In this document: positions 1 to 11,367 of the stretch, piece by piece
Numbering within the stretch: the first letter of the stretch is position 1
Layout of the letters: the number at the start of each line of letters is the position of its first letter
Assembly (NCBI GenBank): GCA_018398815.1
Contig: CM031622.1
Location: 23,915,697-23,979,696 of the forward strand
Reading direction: 5' to 3'
DNA from: Conus ventricosus
Lineage: Eukaryota > Mollusca > Gastropoda > Neogastropoda > Conidae
Length of the DNA stretch: 64,000 bases
Translations under genes and position numbers: made by a program
Notes under the pieces: generated by a model
Told to the model about the DNA's origin: nothing
The model's input: only the letters and a program-made list of their open reading frames with translations
Databases searched by the model: none

Positions 1-488
1 TACTAAACAACATACCTATAACTGTGGAATATATCCACGGTCTACTAAACAACATACCTATAACTGTGGAATATATCCACTGTCTACTAAACAACATACC
101 TATAACTGTGGAATATATCCACTGTCTACTAAACAGCATACCTATAACTGTGGAATATATCCACTGTCTACTAAACAACATACCCATAACTGTGGAATAT
201 ATCCACGGTCTACTAAACAGCATATCTATAACTGTAGAATATGTCCACTGTCTGCTAAACAACATACCTATAACTGTGGAATATATCCACGGTCTCCTAA
301 ACAACATACCTATAACTGTGGAATATATCCACGGTCTACTAAACAACATACCTATAACTGTGGAATATGTCCACTGTCTACTAAACAACATACCTATAAC
401 TGTGGAATATATCCACGGTCTACTAAACAACATACCTATAACTGTGGAATATATCCACGGTCTACTAAACAACATACCTATAACTGGA
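1..488. repeat. 42-bp minisatellite, homogeneous part
   Basis: About eleven head-to-tail units of 42 bp, each containing 'aacataccta' and 'gtggaatatatccac' with only scattered single-base differences. The unit is a multiple of three, so it stays open and reads as a 14-residue peptide repeat. The uniform periodicity and lack of any other coding signal mark this as repeat read-through. The array continues past the left edge of the window. Confidence 0.93.
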
Positions 489-1255
489 ATGTGTCCACTG
501 TGGCTGAGTACATTCCTGGGAATATGGAATATTTCAATAATTGTTCACTGACCAGCCAACTAGCATGCCCAATATTCATTGATCACGTGCCCAGAACTGT
601 GAAGCATTCACTGTGCACTGATTATATGTACCAAAAATTGTGGAATATATCCATTGCCCACTCAACATCCAACTAGAATTGTGGAACGTGTCCATTATCC
701 GTTGAACACGTACTAGAATTCTGGAATGTATCCATTGTCCATTGAACACTTAACAAGAATTGTGAAATGTATCCACTGTCCATTGAACACCAGCTAAAAT
801 TGTGGAATATATCCACTGTCTATAGAACGTTAACTAGAATTGTGGACTATATCCATTGTCAATTGAACACCAACTAGAATTGTGAAATATATTCATTATC
901 CATCGAACACTTTACTACAATTGTGGAATGTATCTATAATCCAGTGAACACTAAATAGAATTGTGGAATATATCCATTATCCAGTGAACACTAAATAGAA
1001 TTGTGAAATATATCCATTATCCATCAAACACTTAACTATAATTGGGGAATATATCCTTTATCCAGTGAACGCTAAATAGAATTGTGAAATCTATCCATTT
1101 TCCAGTGAACACCAAATAGAATTGTGGAATATATCCATTGTCCACTGAACACTTACTGACAACAGGGGAATATATCCGCTAGAAATCTGGAATAAATCAA
1201 CTGTCCATCGAACATAAACCTAGCATTATAGAACATATCAACTGTCAGTATGTCT
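489..1255. repeat. Diverged extension of the 42-bp minisatellite
   Basis: The same period continues, but units are diverged: 'agaattgtggaatatatcc' alternates with 'attgtccattgaacac'. Divergence grows toward the right edge. This is the usual pattern of an array homogenised in its core and decaying at its margin. Confidence 0.85.
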
Positions 1256-1295
1256 AGAGTAGCGAAATGCTTCCAGGCTCCAGTAAAAACATATA

Positions 1296-1318
1296 TGTAA
1301 ATCAGAATAATGCACACA

Positions 1319-1389
<71 letters not shown>

Positions 1390-1431
1390 AAAAAAAAGAA
1401 CATGCTTACATAGAGACAGACAATAACTCTA
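1296..1431. repeat. Host repeat, left part, split by retrotransposon copy A
   Basis: Contains 'gtaaatcagaataatgcac', an (AT)n tract at about 1,324-1,382, and then 'agaacatgcttacatagaga'. It is continued at 11,159 ('tcaatgacaagttatatgcc') on the far side of copy A. The joined sequence matches the flanks of copy B at 11,360-11,381 plus 19,287-19,400. The window therefore had two local copies of one repeat, and each received its own LTR element. The 5-bp target duplication CTCTA lies at 1,427-1,431. Confidence 0.8.
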
Positions 1432-2874
1432 TGTCAACCTCGGGTGATGTCGATGGAGGAAGGACTAGCGCACAGCCCAAACACACTCACAGCTTGCTTA
1501 CAATCTCATTCATATATCATGCATTCGTCACATCAAACCACTAGTAAAGTCTATAACTTTACTACACATGATTATAGAAAGAAACATCAATGCATAAGGA
1601 GTCAAACAGAATAAAACATTCTCTCTTTCCTGAACTTCACAAAATCATTTATCTAAAACATCATTAACTAACCCGGGTATAAATAGATTTCTACTTTACC
1701 TGGCCAGGTGATCTTAACTATTCACGAATCACTGTCTTTTTCTTTTCTTTTTTTTTTTTCTTTTCACTGTCACTTTCACAAGCACGACCACAACTGCTGG
1801 CACTGGTGTTGGTCTGCTGGCACCTGGTCAGGTAGACTGCTGGCACGGGCGTTGGTCTGTGGTTCTGCTTGACGAAGTGACGCTGCCAGGTATGAGGTCG
1901 AACCCCCGGTTCAGATGGAACAGTGACTATCAACATCGATCTGTTCTCCTTTCTTTCTTCCTGCATTAACGCATTGCACTCTCTCTCTCTCTCTCCTCAG
2001 TCTGCTTATCAAATGGACTGGTGCTTTCTTTCCTTTCTTTTCTTCTTTTCTCTTCATTAGTTAGCACTCTCTCTCTCCACATCTCTCTTTAGTCCTTCCT
2101 CTGCAGACTATCTACGGTGCTAAATTCTACAACTTGGTTCTCTCACCCCCTCTCGTCATCTCTCTCTCTCTGCCCTCTCTCCTGCAGAGCTTACACTCAG
2201 AACCTCTCCTCTCTCTCCTCTCTCTGTTCGTTCCCTCCTCTCTCTCACCACGCATTACTTTTGTCCCCTACCTACGTGTCCAAGGGTGAGTACCATTGGT
2301 CAGTATTTTACCGCCTCGTACCCGAAGTTATCTCCCTCTAATCCCATTGGATATTCAAATCATGACAGTCACGCCTACATGCCTTACTCTCTGTGGTGGT
2401 CAATTGGTCATTTAATTGATTAGCTTGATTTCACCCCCACCACACACTACCTTCTCCCTCCCCTTTCCGGCGACGTCGATCTAATTGTGGGCACTGGTCG
2501 TAAATTGGCCGGATGAGTCTGATCCAGGCGCCGAGACTCGTCTGACCAGACATCGAGGCGTCGGTCAGCTACTTAGCTGACTGGCTGGACCGTACCGTCT
2601 ACGTAGAGGATTAGGATTTGTCTTTCTCGCTGTGCTCAAATTGGCTGGATGAGTCGATCCGGCGTCGAGACTCGTTGACCAGACATCGAGGCGTCGGTTA
2701 GCTACTTAGTCCGTCTGGCTGGACAGACCGTCTCCGTGGAGCCTCTCCGCTAAGCTTAATTGGCTGGACCCGACACATGTCCCGTCTACCTGGCGCTCAG
2801 AATATTTGAGTTTCAGCTTATGTCCAAACAACCTGGACCAACGACTTTGGTTGTTTATTTTTTTGTCCGTGACA
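1432..2874 (-). repeat. 3' LTR of copy A (intact length, 1,443 bp)
   Basis: On the plus strand it begins 'tgtcaacctcgggtgatgtc' and ends 'tttttgtccgtgaca', giving TG...CA ends on the element strand. It matches 8,628-11,158 once the inserted element there is removed, and also both LTRs of copies B and C. It contains pyrimidine-rich CT blocks and a TATTTATA-like box near 1,678. With no nested insertion, it is the reference for LTR length. Confidence 0.92.
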
Positions 2875-2892
2875 ATTTCCCCCTTGCAAAAG
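2875..2892 (-). other. Polypurine tract of copy A
   Basis: On the minus strand 'ttgcaagggggaaat' sits immediately upstream of the 3' LTR. This is where the plus-strand primer of LTR retrotransposons is placed. The equivalent tracts in copies B and C precede 17,747 and 30,962. Confidence 0.8.
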
Positions 2893-3421
2893 ACTATGCA
2901 CCGCATTGTCTCAAAACAACGGTACAAAAAGGACAACAACCGAATTTGCTGACACACAGCTACACGTGCAAAGTTTGAAAAATACTTTACAACAAACGGT
3001 TTATAAATTAAAAATATATCATTAGTGAATACCACTCCAATGAGTTATCATTGACGTGCGCTCTTGCGTTATTTCAACTCATTTTATAACAACCTCTGTG
3101 CGCACTTATGCAATTCCCCTACCTGCGGATTTGCCACATCTCCTCTTCGCAGTTATTATGAAAAGCACAATCTAATATGACAACGATCCATGAAACCTCA
3201 CCGAGAATCTCCATCCTCATTTATCGCAAACAGTGCACTACTACACAAGCGACTGTATGCTCCAACATAACTACATTTACATGAACAAATCTCACACAAA
3301 AATATGAACCATAGCCATCTGGGAATAAACCCATATCCAATCAACATAACTGTAATCAACACATATTATCAACAAAGCACCCCGGATATGACTGACTTCC
3401 TCTGAGTTGCAGCTTGCTAGA
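2893..3421 (-). other. Copy A 3' untranslated internal region
   Basis: Lies between the RNase H stop codon and the polypurine tract. No coding signal is visible. The same sequence is present, with errors, at about 17,260-17,730 in copy B and 30,440-30,950 in copy C. Confidence 0.6.
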
Positions 3422-4080
3422 CTACACACTTAAATAGTCAGCTCCGACATTCTGTCGACCTGGAATGTACTGCACTCGGTACCTGTAGGGCTGCAATGCC
3501 ATTGCCCAACGCAGCACTCTGCTGTTTTTCAACTGCGCCTCCTGCAGGAATTTGAGTGGTTGATGATCAGTCTCTATCACGAACTCTTCCCATACAAGTA
3601 TTTGTGGATTTCTGCACGGCCCACACAACGCTAAACACTCCTTCTCTACAGTTGCGTACCCTTCTTCACACTTTGTCAACTTCCTGCTAGCATACCTCAC
3701 AGGGAACTCGACCCCTTCATGCTCCTGCAACAATACTGCACCTATCCCACCACCTGATGCATCTGTCCGCAACAAAAATGGTTTGGACATATCTGGTAGC
3801 TTCAAGATGGGGCGGGAACCTAGTCTTTCCAACACGTCTGCAGTGCTTGCTCTGCAGCGTCTGACCACTCGACCACTGCCGGTTTCCCTGCCTTGACCAA
3901 ATCACTGAGAGGACTCGTGATTGCTGCGAAATTTGGAACAAACTCCCTATAGAAACCAACAAAACCTAGCAGACTCCTGACTTCTGTTTTGGTCTTTGGT
4001 CTCTCTGAATTCATCATCTTCTCCACCTTTCCCTTTTCTGGCTGCTTTGTGTCGCCTCCAACAACAAAACCTAGGAACTC
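3422..4080 (-). pseudogene. pol: RT thumb plus RNase H remnant, copy A
   Basis: On the minus strand the 5' part reads as an RT thumb ('LLGFVGFYREFVPNFAAIT') at about 3,900-4,026. It continues, with one frame change near 3,820-3,870, into an RNase H domain. That domain has 'LRTDASGGGIGAVLLQEHEG', 'ETDHQPLKFL' and 'NVGADYL' before a stop at 3,422. In gypsy polymerases these motifs form the RNase H that degrades the RNA template. The RT fingers and palm, with the YxDD site, that should precede the thumb are absent. The sequence joins the integrase C-terminal region directly to the thumb. The same join occurs in copies B and C. The product cannot be a functional reverse transcriptase. Confidence 0.88.
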
Positions 4081-4199
4081 CTACTGTCTAGCCCTTCATA
4101 CAGTGACACATCCCTGTATGACTCTTCTGGAAACTTAGGCAACAAAATCTCCCTTCTTCTGCTGGGTCTCCTTCACCTCATCAATGATTGCTGCTGCGC

Positions 4200-4930
4200 C
4201 TATGTGCTGAGTCTCACGCTGAATATATTTGCGGAGAAATTCGCATGGAAAAGTTTTAGTTTCCCATTCACATCAATTCGGTAATCCCGACCGACCTTTT
4301 CAGTGATGGTGAATGGTCCTGTCCAATGCATCAGCAGCTTGTTGTGACCCGTGGAAGCAGTACCAGGACTTGATCTCCCACCTTGAGGATTGCTCCTTCC
4401 TCACCTTCCGTCATATTGCTTCTTCTGAACGACCCTAGCCTCCTGCAAACTTTCCCTTGCAACCTTGCATGTCTCGTACCTGTGCCCACCTTTGGAACAG
4501 GGCGAGATTGGGCCAATCAGATCAACAGCCACCCTCCTGAATGGTGTGTCAATTAAAGGGGGCTGTTTTAAGAGGTGCCTTCCTCTTCACCCCTCTTGTG
4601 GCTGACCTTTGACACGCGTCACATGACATGCAGAAACGCTTGATGTCTGCCATTGCCCCTGGCCAATGAAAATCATCGAAGATTCGGTCAGCTGTTTTGC
4701 TGGTGCCGAGATGACCCGCCATGAGCGACTCGTGACCCACTGACATGACAGTGTCACGATAACCTGCTGGTACCTCTAACTGAGTGGTCACCTTACCTGT
4801 CTTCCCTTGGTGAACACTCGGTACAACAGCCCGCCTTTCACAAGAAATTCTGTCTCACCTCCTCTAACCACCTGTTTCTCTCCACCTCTTGCCAACTCCC
4901 AAGACTTCACGAGCGAAGGGTCTTGTTCCT
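4200..4930 (-). pseudogene. Integrase remnant lacking the catalytic core, copy A
   Basis: On the minus strand it starts with the H2C2 zinc-binding N-terminus: 'VGHESLMAGHLGTSKTADRI' and then 'CMSCDACQRS', about 4,590-4,760. Next comes the start of the core around the first catalytic Asp ('VAVDLIGPI'). It then jumps straight to the post-core segment with 'KVGDQVLVLLPR' (about 4,350) and 'WKGPF'. The rest of the DDE core is missing, so strand transfer would be impossible. It lies between protease and RT/RNase H, that is upstream of RT. Frameshifts also split it. Confidence 0.85.
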
Positions 4931-5049
4931 GCGCTGCCCTAAACTCATCAGGCGACACATCTATGCCTGGCTTCCTTGCCGAACGACTAACGGTTTATCA
5001 ACCTTTTCCTCCTTCTTGCTCCGTGTTTGAACTGCTGCCCCTGTAGCAG

Positions 5050-5345
5050 TCAACAACTCAGGATCCCCTGGATCCCTTGCACCTGGAATATTTCCGATGA
5101 TCAAATCATGAAGGGGTTTCTCCATCACCAACGCAGACAACTCGCCTGAGAAGTAAGGGGTACGTACTTATATCTTAGCAACTGGAAACTCCCTCACAGA
5201 GCCATCGATTAGAGTACAGTCTGGATTTGCCCTGTCAATCCCCTTTCTCGACCAGCGTTGTTCTAACACACCACATGAACAACCAGTGTCTCGTAACACT
5301 TTCACCCTCTGCTGGCCATCCACCCTTCTTCCACTGGTAACGAAC
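5050..5345 (-). pseudogene. Retroviral-type aspartic protease remnant, copy A
   Basis: On the minus strand 'VKVLRDTGCSCGV' carries the D-T-G catalytic triad at about 5,284-5,310. It is followed by 'LIDG' and 'MEKPLHDLIIGNIPG', the typical C-terminal half of a retropepsin. The family cleaves the Gag-Pol polyprotein inside the particle as a dimer. One in-frame stop near 5,165 and frame changes on both sides show decay. Copies B and C carry the same domain. Confidence 0.78.
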
Positions 5346-5389
5346 CACTCAGCCTAGTGCCCTCCATCCCTGACACTGACTGCTGTCCA

Positions 5390-6690
5390 GTGCTAGCCAT
5401 AGGCTGCACTCCACCCTCTTCAGACTGAATCCCTTTTGTTCCACTGCAGGTCGTTTCCCCTGCGACCCTTATCGACTTCTTGCAAGGCTGCTGCCTTCTG
5501 GAACCTCATGCGACAATCCCTCGCCACATGTCCCTTCTTGTGACAAATGAAACACCTAATGTCCCTTTGCCCTTCCTTCTTGCCCCACCACTGGGTTTGC
5601 AGACTTGCAGGAAACTCTCCTAGTCTCCTTGCACTCTTCTCACCTGTGCCTAGCACCTGTTTCTCCTGCACCTTCGTGCCCAAACGTGCCTCTCTATACA
5701 CCTCTGCGAACTTCAACAACTCCCCTGCGTCTCTGGCTGTCTCCTTTCAAATGTATAGTTAACTCAGGCGCAACCTGACAAAATCTGTTCTTTCATAACT
5801 AGCTCTTTCAATTCAGCGAACTCCTTTTTCGTACCACTCAACTCTAACCATTTATCAAAATAGTGATCTAAACGTGCACCAAACTGAGTGTACGTTTCAC
5901 CTGCTTGCAATCTAGCTGAACGAAATTTCTTTCTGAATCCTTCCTCTGTGAGGTCAAATCCCTTCACAACGACTCCTTCACGGCACCAAAATCAGATTGG
6001 TGTTCTGCCAGTAACGCAGTGAAAATCTGTAATGCCTTACCAGTCAATAGCGCTGACAAAATGACTGCCCACTCTTCTGAAGGCCAACCTTGACTGGTCG
6101 CAAACGTTTCGAAACGACTGATGTATGCGTCAATCGAATCTGTTCCTTCAGAGAATTTTGGCAACTTTGGTCGGGGGCGTAACTGCGCACAGAGTCACTG
6201 GAAAGTGAACTACCATCATCGGTGGTCTCCCTTTGTATTTTCACTCGTTCTAACTCTAATTGAATTCTTAATCTTTCTGTTTTCTTTTTTTTCTTTCTGC
6301 GTACGCAGGCTGATACTCCTGCGGACACTCCCTGTATAGCCAGGCAGTGGAGTTTTGTGTGTATGACCCTTTTTTATCCCGCCATTAAGGCAGCCATACT
6401 CCATCTTCGGGGAAGATCTTTCTGTTTCCTGCGCTTCCTTTAGTCTTTCTGTTTCCTGCGTTTCTTTATCATTGTTAGCCTAATCCTTAATCTTTCTGTT
6501 TCCTGCTCTGCGCTAGCTTTAGTCCTTTCCTGCTCTGCTATTTCCAATGCCACACGGCGTCTTTCCGCGCGTTCATCCCTTTCCATCTTTTGCTGTTTTC
6601 AACGAATGCGCGCAACTCTTCTCCCGAGTAACCTAGATCACGAGCGACGCTCACAAGTTGTTCAATAGGGGTGTTCTTTTCTTCCGCCAT
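5390..6690 (-). pseudogene. gag: Gag remnant with CCHC zinc knuckle, copy A
   Basis: The likely start is the minus-strand ATG at 6,688-6,690 (MAEEKNTPIEQLVSV). After a frame shift near 6,590 comes a charged coiled-coil-like stretch. Then follows a capsid-like segment ('PKFSEGTDSIDAYISRFETF', about 6,100-6,164; 'GETYTQFGARLDHYFDKWL', about 5,830-5,900). A zinc knuckle 'CFICHKKGHVARDC' lies at about 5,515-5,556. Gag forms the particle and packages RNA. At least three frame changes break the reading frame. Copy C keeps the start at 27,534; copy B has lost it. Confidence 0.85.
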
Positions 6691-6921
6691 TATATCTTCT
6701 TTTTTTTTTTTTTTTTGAACAAGATTTTATTACTACGACAGCCAAACTGGTGGTTACCGACACGAGTGACGTAATAGCACAATCCTATGAATGATAAATA
6801 TTAGCTTGGGACAACGTAATTAGTTTTTATAAGACGCCCAGCGCCTGACCCAACTATGAGAGCGAATTATAGGCAATCTGTGCGAAATAAATACTCTGGG
6901 GCTGAAATGCCAAGCCTAGTA

Positions 6922-8453
6922 TACTCAGAGGCATAAAAAACGCGAAAACAAACTGTATAGAAATTTTGATGTAATTTGGCTACCGATTCCTTTGAACTGG
7001 TAATAGAAAGTGAGAAAAAGCAATCGAACACCGCAAAAGTGTCCTTTCAAAGTTCATTCTGGTAGAAAATAAGGTCACATGAAGTTGACCTTCACCCTGT
7101 GTTAACAGCAGAATGTCAGCATCTGGTGTGACCACCTCGAGCATTGATCACAGCTGTGCACCTGCGGTACATCGAGCGCACCAGAGTGTTGGCCTGCCTC
7201 TGGGGGACTTGCCACCACACCTGGCCCACAGCAACAGCAAGCTAAGCTGCTGTCTGGGGTCTGGGGTTGAGCTGGTTCAACTGCCTCTGAAGGGCATCCC
7301 AGAAATGCTCTATTGGGTTAAGGTCGGGAGAACGGGCTGGGTGAGGCAGCATATTGATGTTGTTCTGCCTCAGGAAGTTCTGCGTAGCACGGGCAGTGTG
7401 CGGCCTTGCGTTGTCCTGCTGAAACAGGTTCTGTGGATGCCGCTGGAAATGCGGCAGGATGTGGGGCCTCAGAACTTGGTCGATGTAATGAACAGCAGTG
7501 ACCCCGTTACCACGTCCCGGACCCACATTCTGGAAGATGACTGGCCCAATACGGCGATTTATGCCGATAGCCCCCCAGATCATGATGCTTTCACCACCCC
7601 ATGGGTCCCTTTCGGTGATGTTGGCATCCGTGAAGCGTTCCCCCGCTCTTCTCCAGATCCAGATGCGGCCATCGCCTGGGTCGACGCAGAACCGGCTTTC
7701 ATCACTGAAGAGGACTCGGCCCCAGTCCCGATGGCGCCAATGCACGTGGATCTGTGCCCACTGCAGACGGTTCTGGCGATGCTGGAGTGTCAGGATAGGT
7801 CGCCGGGCTGGACGCCTGCATTGGAGACCAACTGTGTTCAGTCGGCGACGCACGGTCCTGTTGCTGATTGGCCTGCCATCGTTGCCGACGGTGTTCCTGG
7901 CTGTGTTGGCAGCGGTTTGGTAAGGCTCCCGTCGATGCTGACGAAGAAGATGGCGGTCTTGGGCTGCTGTGGTGACCCTCGGTCTGCCGCTCCTCGGTCT
8001 GTCATCAGTGGTGTTTCTTGCTTGAAAGCGGTCCAGAAGGCGATAGACGGTGGAAATGTGGACTCCGAATGCGATAGCGACCTGCCTCATTGGAACCCCG
8101 GCCTGCAGTTGCCCCATTGCTATGCAACGATCTTGACGAGAAAGTCTCGGCATTATGTTGGCGCCTCTGGAAGGGATATTTGAACTTTTTGGGGTTGAAA
8201 TTATAGCCCCACAATGGGGGCCACATTGAGTTTGCATTTCACATTGATGCACGTGCTAGGTATCCCATGGCAAATGCACTCCTCGTGCCAAAAACGCTGA
8301 CCGCAACATTCAACCACTGTTACGAGTTACAACCGGCCAAGACACCACGTACTGCTAAATGTTGCACGTGCCAACGACATTGCTTACGTCCTGTTCACAA
8401 TGTGAACAATCGTGCACTGTCTCTTTTTTTCGCGTTTTTATGCCTCTGAGTAT
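6922..8453 (-). mobile_element. Tc1-type DNA transposon inserted in copy A leader
   Basis: Terminal inverted repeats of about 28 bp, 'tactcagaggcataaaaa' at 6,922 and its complement ending at 8,453, are flanked by TA on both sides (6,920-6,921 and 8,454-8,455). The interior encodes a DDE transposase on the minus strand. The site is empty in copies B (about 14,155) and C (about 27,285), so it arrived after copy A. Length 1,532 bp is normal for the family. Confidence 0.94.
7242..8153 (-). pseudogene. Tc1 transposase, C-terminally truncated by one stop
   Basis: The start is taken as the ATG at 8,151-8,153 (MPRLSRQDRCIAMGQ), where similarity to Tc1 transposases begins. An upstream in-frame ATG at 8,252 would add 33 unrelated residues. 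The N-terminus has the paired helix-turn-helix DNA-binding region ('VAIAFGVHISTVYRLLDRF') and a 'GRPR' hook. The catalytic DD34E triad is complete: 'LFSDESRF', 'FQQDNARPHTA', and 34 residues later the Glu of 'SPDLNPIEHFWD'. A TAG at 7,242-7,244 ends the frame after 303 codons. The same frame then runs 41 more codons to TGA at 7,116-7,118, with a typical Tc1 tail (SMYRRC, INARGGHT). Intact length would be about 345 residues. The catalytic core is untouched, so this is a very recent loss or possibly a base-call error. Confidence 0.92.
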
Positions 8454-8596
8454 ATTAACTATCTTGGAAGCAATGCCAAGCCTAGTATTTAACTATCTTG
8501 GGAACATACAGTAAGACAACACCTTGTCTTAGGATTACAACACTTGAATCCCACCCAGCTTCCTCTCTGAGAAGTTGAACAATTATAATAAATGGG

Positions 8597-8627
8597 CCAG
8601 AATATCCTGGCAGGCTCGCCAATAAAT
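8597..8627 (-). other. Putative primer binding site, copy A
   Basis: On the minus strand, six bases after the LTR end, the sequence reads 'TGGCGAGCCTGCCAGGA'. It begins with TGG, the complement of a tRNA CCA end. It resembles the complement of a tRNA-Arg acceptor/T-arm. The tRNA identity is inference from memory of tRNA-Arg 3' ends. Copies B and C read TGGCGACCTGCCAGGA here. Confidence 0.6.
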
Positions 8628-11158
8628 TGTCAACCTCGGGTGATGTCGATGGAGGAAGGACTAGCGCACAGCCCAAACACACTCACAGCTTGCTTACAAT
8701 CTCATTCATATATCATGCATTCGTCACATCAAACCACTAGTAAAGTCTATAACTTTACTACACATGATCATAGAAAGAAACATCAATGCATAAGGAGCCA
8801 AACAGAATAAAACATTCTCTCTTTCCTGAACTTCACAAAATCATTTATCTAAAACATCATTAACTAACCCGGGTATAAATAGATTTCTACTTTACCTGGC
8901 CAGGTGATCTTAACTATTCACGAATCACTGTCTTTTTCTTTTCTTTTTTTTTTTTCTTTTCACTGTCACTTTCACAAGCACGACACAACTGCTGGCACTG
9001 GTGTTGGTCTGCTGGCACCTGTCAGGTTAGACTGCTGGCACTGGCGTTGGTCTGTGGTTCTGCTTGACGAAGTGACGCTGCCAGGTATGAGGTCGAACCC
9101 CCGGTTCAGATGGAACAGTGACTATCAACATCGATCTGTTCTCCTTTCTTTCTTCCTGCATTAACCCGTTCAGTGCCTCACAATAATACAAACAAAGGTG
9201 TTCCCCTGGTGCCAGGGACATCTCATGATTTGGGGGTCATAATTAACAAAAAATTCTTGCTCAGAAACTACAAAAGATAGAAAAATGAAATCTATATCAT
9301 TTTTGAAGGAAATTGAATGAAGATTTTGAATCTGGCTTTTGTTTTAATTTTGAAATAAAAAAGTATTTAGGCATTTAGATTTGGATAGATTTTTTTGCAC
9401 GATCAAAAACATATGTATTTACCACGACATCTTCACATCCAAACAAGAACACACAGCAAAAAAGTTGAAAATAAAGTTTGTATTGTCACACTACACCTGT
9501 AAATGAAAGTAAAACAGTTTGGAAGTCTATCAAGACGCTCACACTCGATGCAGACTGACCAGTCCACGACCACGCCCCCCCCCCCCTCTCCCCACCACAC
9601 CCCCTTGCTTGACTTCAACCCTCTCTTTCACCCATCATCTTCCCTCACCTTTCCGTCTGCACCGTGTCACGCCGCGAGCAGGCCACACTCCCCTCTCGCA
9701 CTGATTTTCACATCACTGGACACCAGCACGCAGTGCAGAGTACACACTAGGCTGGCTCGTTCGACGCTGTCAGCTGAACACACACACACTGAGGTCACAG
9801 AGCCCTACTCAATAACTGACGAATATGGTCGGCAATTCCACCACTATCATCATCTCACCTTCATGCTCGAGTGAGTCGTTGAATAAAAGATTATTGTGTT
9901 TGTCAAAAATCATCACCAGAGCCTGCTCAGCTGTTTAAATACGTTGATTTGGTCGCTGGGCTTGTCGAATGTTGCGCCGTCATCTTTGCAAGCGAGACAC
10001 GAAGTGCTGGCTGGTCATCCAGTCAGTGATGAGAATAAATGGGCTTTCCCCTCACGTGTGGTCATTTACATATTATTTTAAGACTACAGACATATAAGGT
10101 TTTCTACGCAAACTCTATTTGAGTCCGTTCATAGAAATAGTAACGAATGAAAATTCAAGAAAAATGCATGACGTCAGGGGAATGCCCATAGGCACTGGAA
10201 AAGCACTTTTATTACAGCGTCAGCTGACTGACTAAGGGCGCTCAACGGGTTAACGCATTGCACTCTCTCTCTCTCTTCTAGTTTGCTCTATCAAATGGAC
10301 ATGGTTGCTTTCTTTTCCTTTTCTTTTCTTTCTTTTTCTCTTCATTAGTTAGCAACTCTCTCTCTCCACATCTCTCTTTAGTCCTTCCTCTGCAGACTAT
10401 CTACGGTGCTAAATGCTACAACTTGGTTCTCTCCCCTCTCCTCATCTCTCTCTCTCTGCCCTTCTCTCCTGCAGAGCTTACACTCAGAACCTCTCCTCCT
10501 CTCTCTGTTCGTTCCCTCCTCTCTCTCACTCACGCATTACTTTATCCCCTACCTACATGTCCAAGGGTGAGTACCATTGGTCAGTATTTTTACCGCCTCG
10601 TACCCGAAGTTATCTCCCTCTAATCCCATTGGATATTCAAATCATGACAGTCACGCCTACATGCCTTACTCTCTGTGGTGGTCAATTGGTCATTTAATTG
10701 ATTAGCTTGATTTCACCCCCACCACACACTACCTTCTCCCTCTCCCTTTCCGGCGACGTCGATCTAATTGTGGGCACTGGTCGTAAATTGGCCGGATGAG
10801 TCTGATCCAGGCGTCGAGACTTGTCTGACCAGACATCGAGCGTCGGTCAGCTACTTAGTCTGACTGGCTGGACCGTACCGTCTCCGTAGAGGATTAGGAT
10901 TTGTCTCCTCGCTGTGCTCAAATTGGCTGGATGAGTCTGATCCGGGCGTCGAGACTCGTTTCACCAGACATCGAGGCGTGGTCAGCTACTTAGTCCGTCT
11001 GGCTGGACAGACCGTCTCCGTGGAGCCTCTCCGCTAAGCTTAATTGGCTGGACCCGACACATGGGCCCGTCTACCTGGCGCTCAGAATATTTGAGTTTGA
11101 GCTTATGTCCAAACAACCTGGACCACGACTTTGGTTGTTTATTTTTTTGTCCGTGACA
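8628..11158 (-). repeat. 5' LTR of copy A, with a nested insertion
   Basis: Same termini as 1,432-2,874, but 2,531 bp long because a TTAA-flanked element occupies 9,165-10,249. Outside the insert the two LTRs of copy A differ by few changes, suggesting a fairly recent insertion. The target duplication CTCTA follows at 11,159-11,163. Confidence 0.92.
9165..10249. mobile_element. Non-autonomous piggyBac-type element (1,085 bp)
   Basis: Flanked by TTAA on both sides (9,161-9,164 and 10,250-10,253). Ends are imperfect inverted repeats: 'CCCGTTCAGTGCC' at the left and the complement of 'CCCGTTGAGCGCC' at the right, 11 of 13 matching. The uninterrupted target is visible in the other LTR at about 1,966 ('ctgcattaacgcattg'). 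TTAA targets and CCC-type termini are the signature of the piggyBac superfamily. No transposase motif is found inside; the longest frame (9,503-9,874) is proline/serine-rich and unrecognised. It must depend on a transposase from elsewhere. Confidence 0.85.
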
Positions 11159-11210
11159 CTCTATCAATGACAAGTTATATGCCACCATACAAGACCTCTG
11201 ACATTCCCTC

Positions 11211-11293
<83 letters not shown>

Positions 11294-11300
11294 TATGTAT

Positions 11301-11367
<67 letters not shown>

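Larger units (their letters stand above)
1432..11158 (-). mobile_element. Gmr1-like Ty3/Gypsy LTR retrotransposon, copy A (non-autonomous)
   Basis: A complete element on the minus strand. LTRs run 5'-TGTCACGG to GGTTGACA-3'. A purine-rich tract precedes the 3' LTR and a tRNA-like primer site follows the 5' LTR. CTCTA occurs at 1,427-1,431 and 11,159-11,163 as target duplication. From 5' to 3' the internal region shows gag with a CCHC knuckle, a protease (DTG), integrase pieces, and then an RT tail with RNase H. Integrase upstream of RT is the order described for the Gmr1-like clade. The integrase catalytic core and RT fingers/palm are missing, so it cannot supply its own enzymes. A Tc1 element lies in the leader and a TTAA-flanked element in the 5' LTR. 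Frameshifts interrupt the coding regions. Confidence 0.9.

Noticed and set aside
24..551. 175-codon repeat protein frame
   Set aside because: The 14-residue peptide repeat is the 42-bp minisatellite read in frame, with no other coding evidence.
7113..8183. 356-codon plus-strand frame
   Set aside because: It is antisense to the Tc1 transposase, whose minus-strand frame has the DDE motifs. The plus-strand product resembles nothing.
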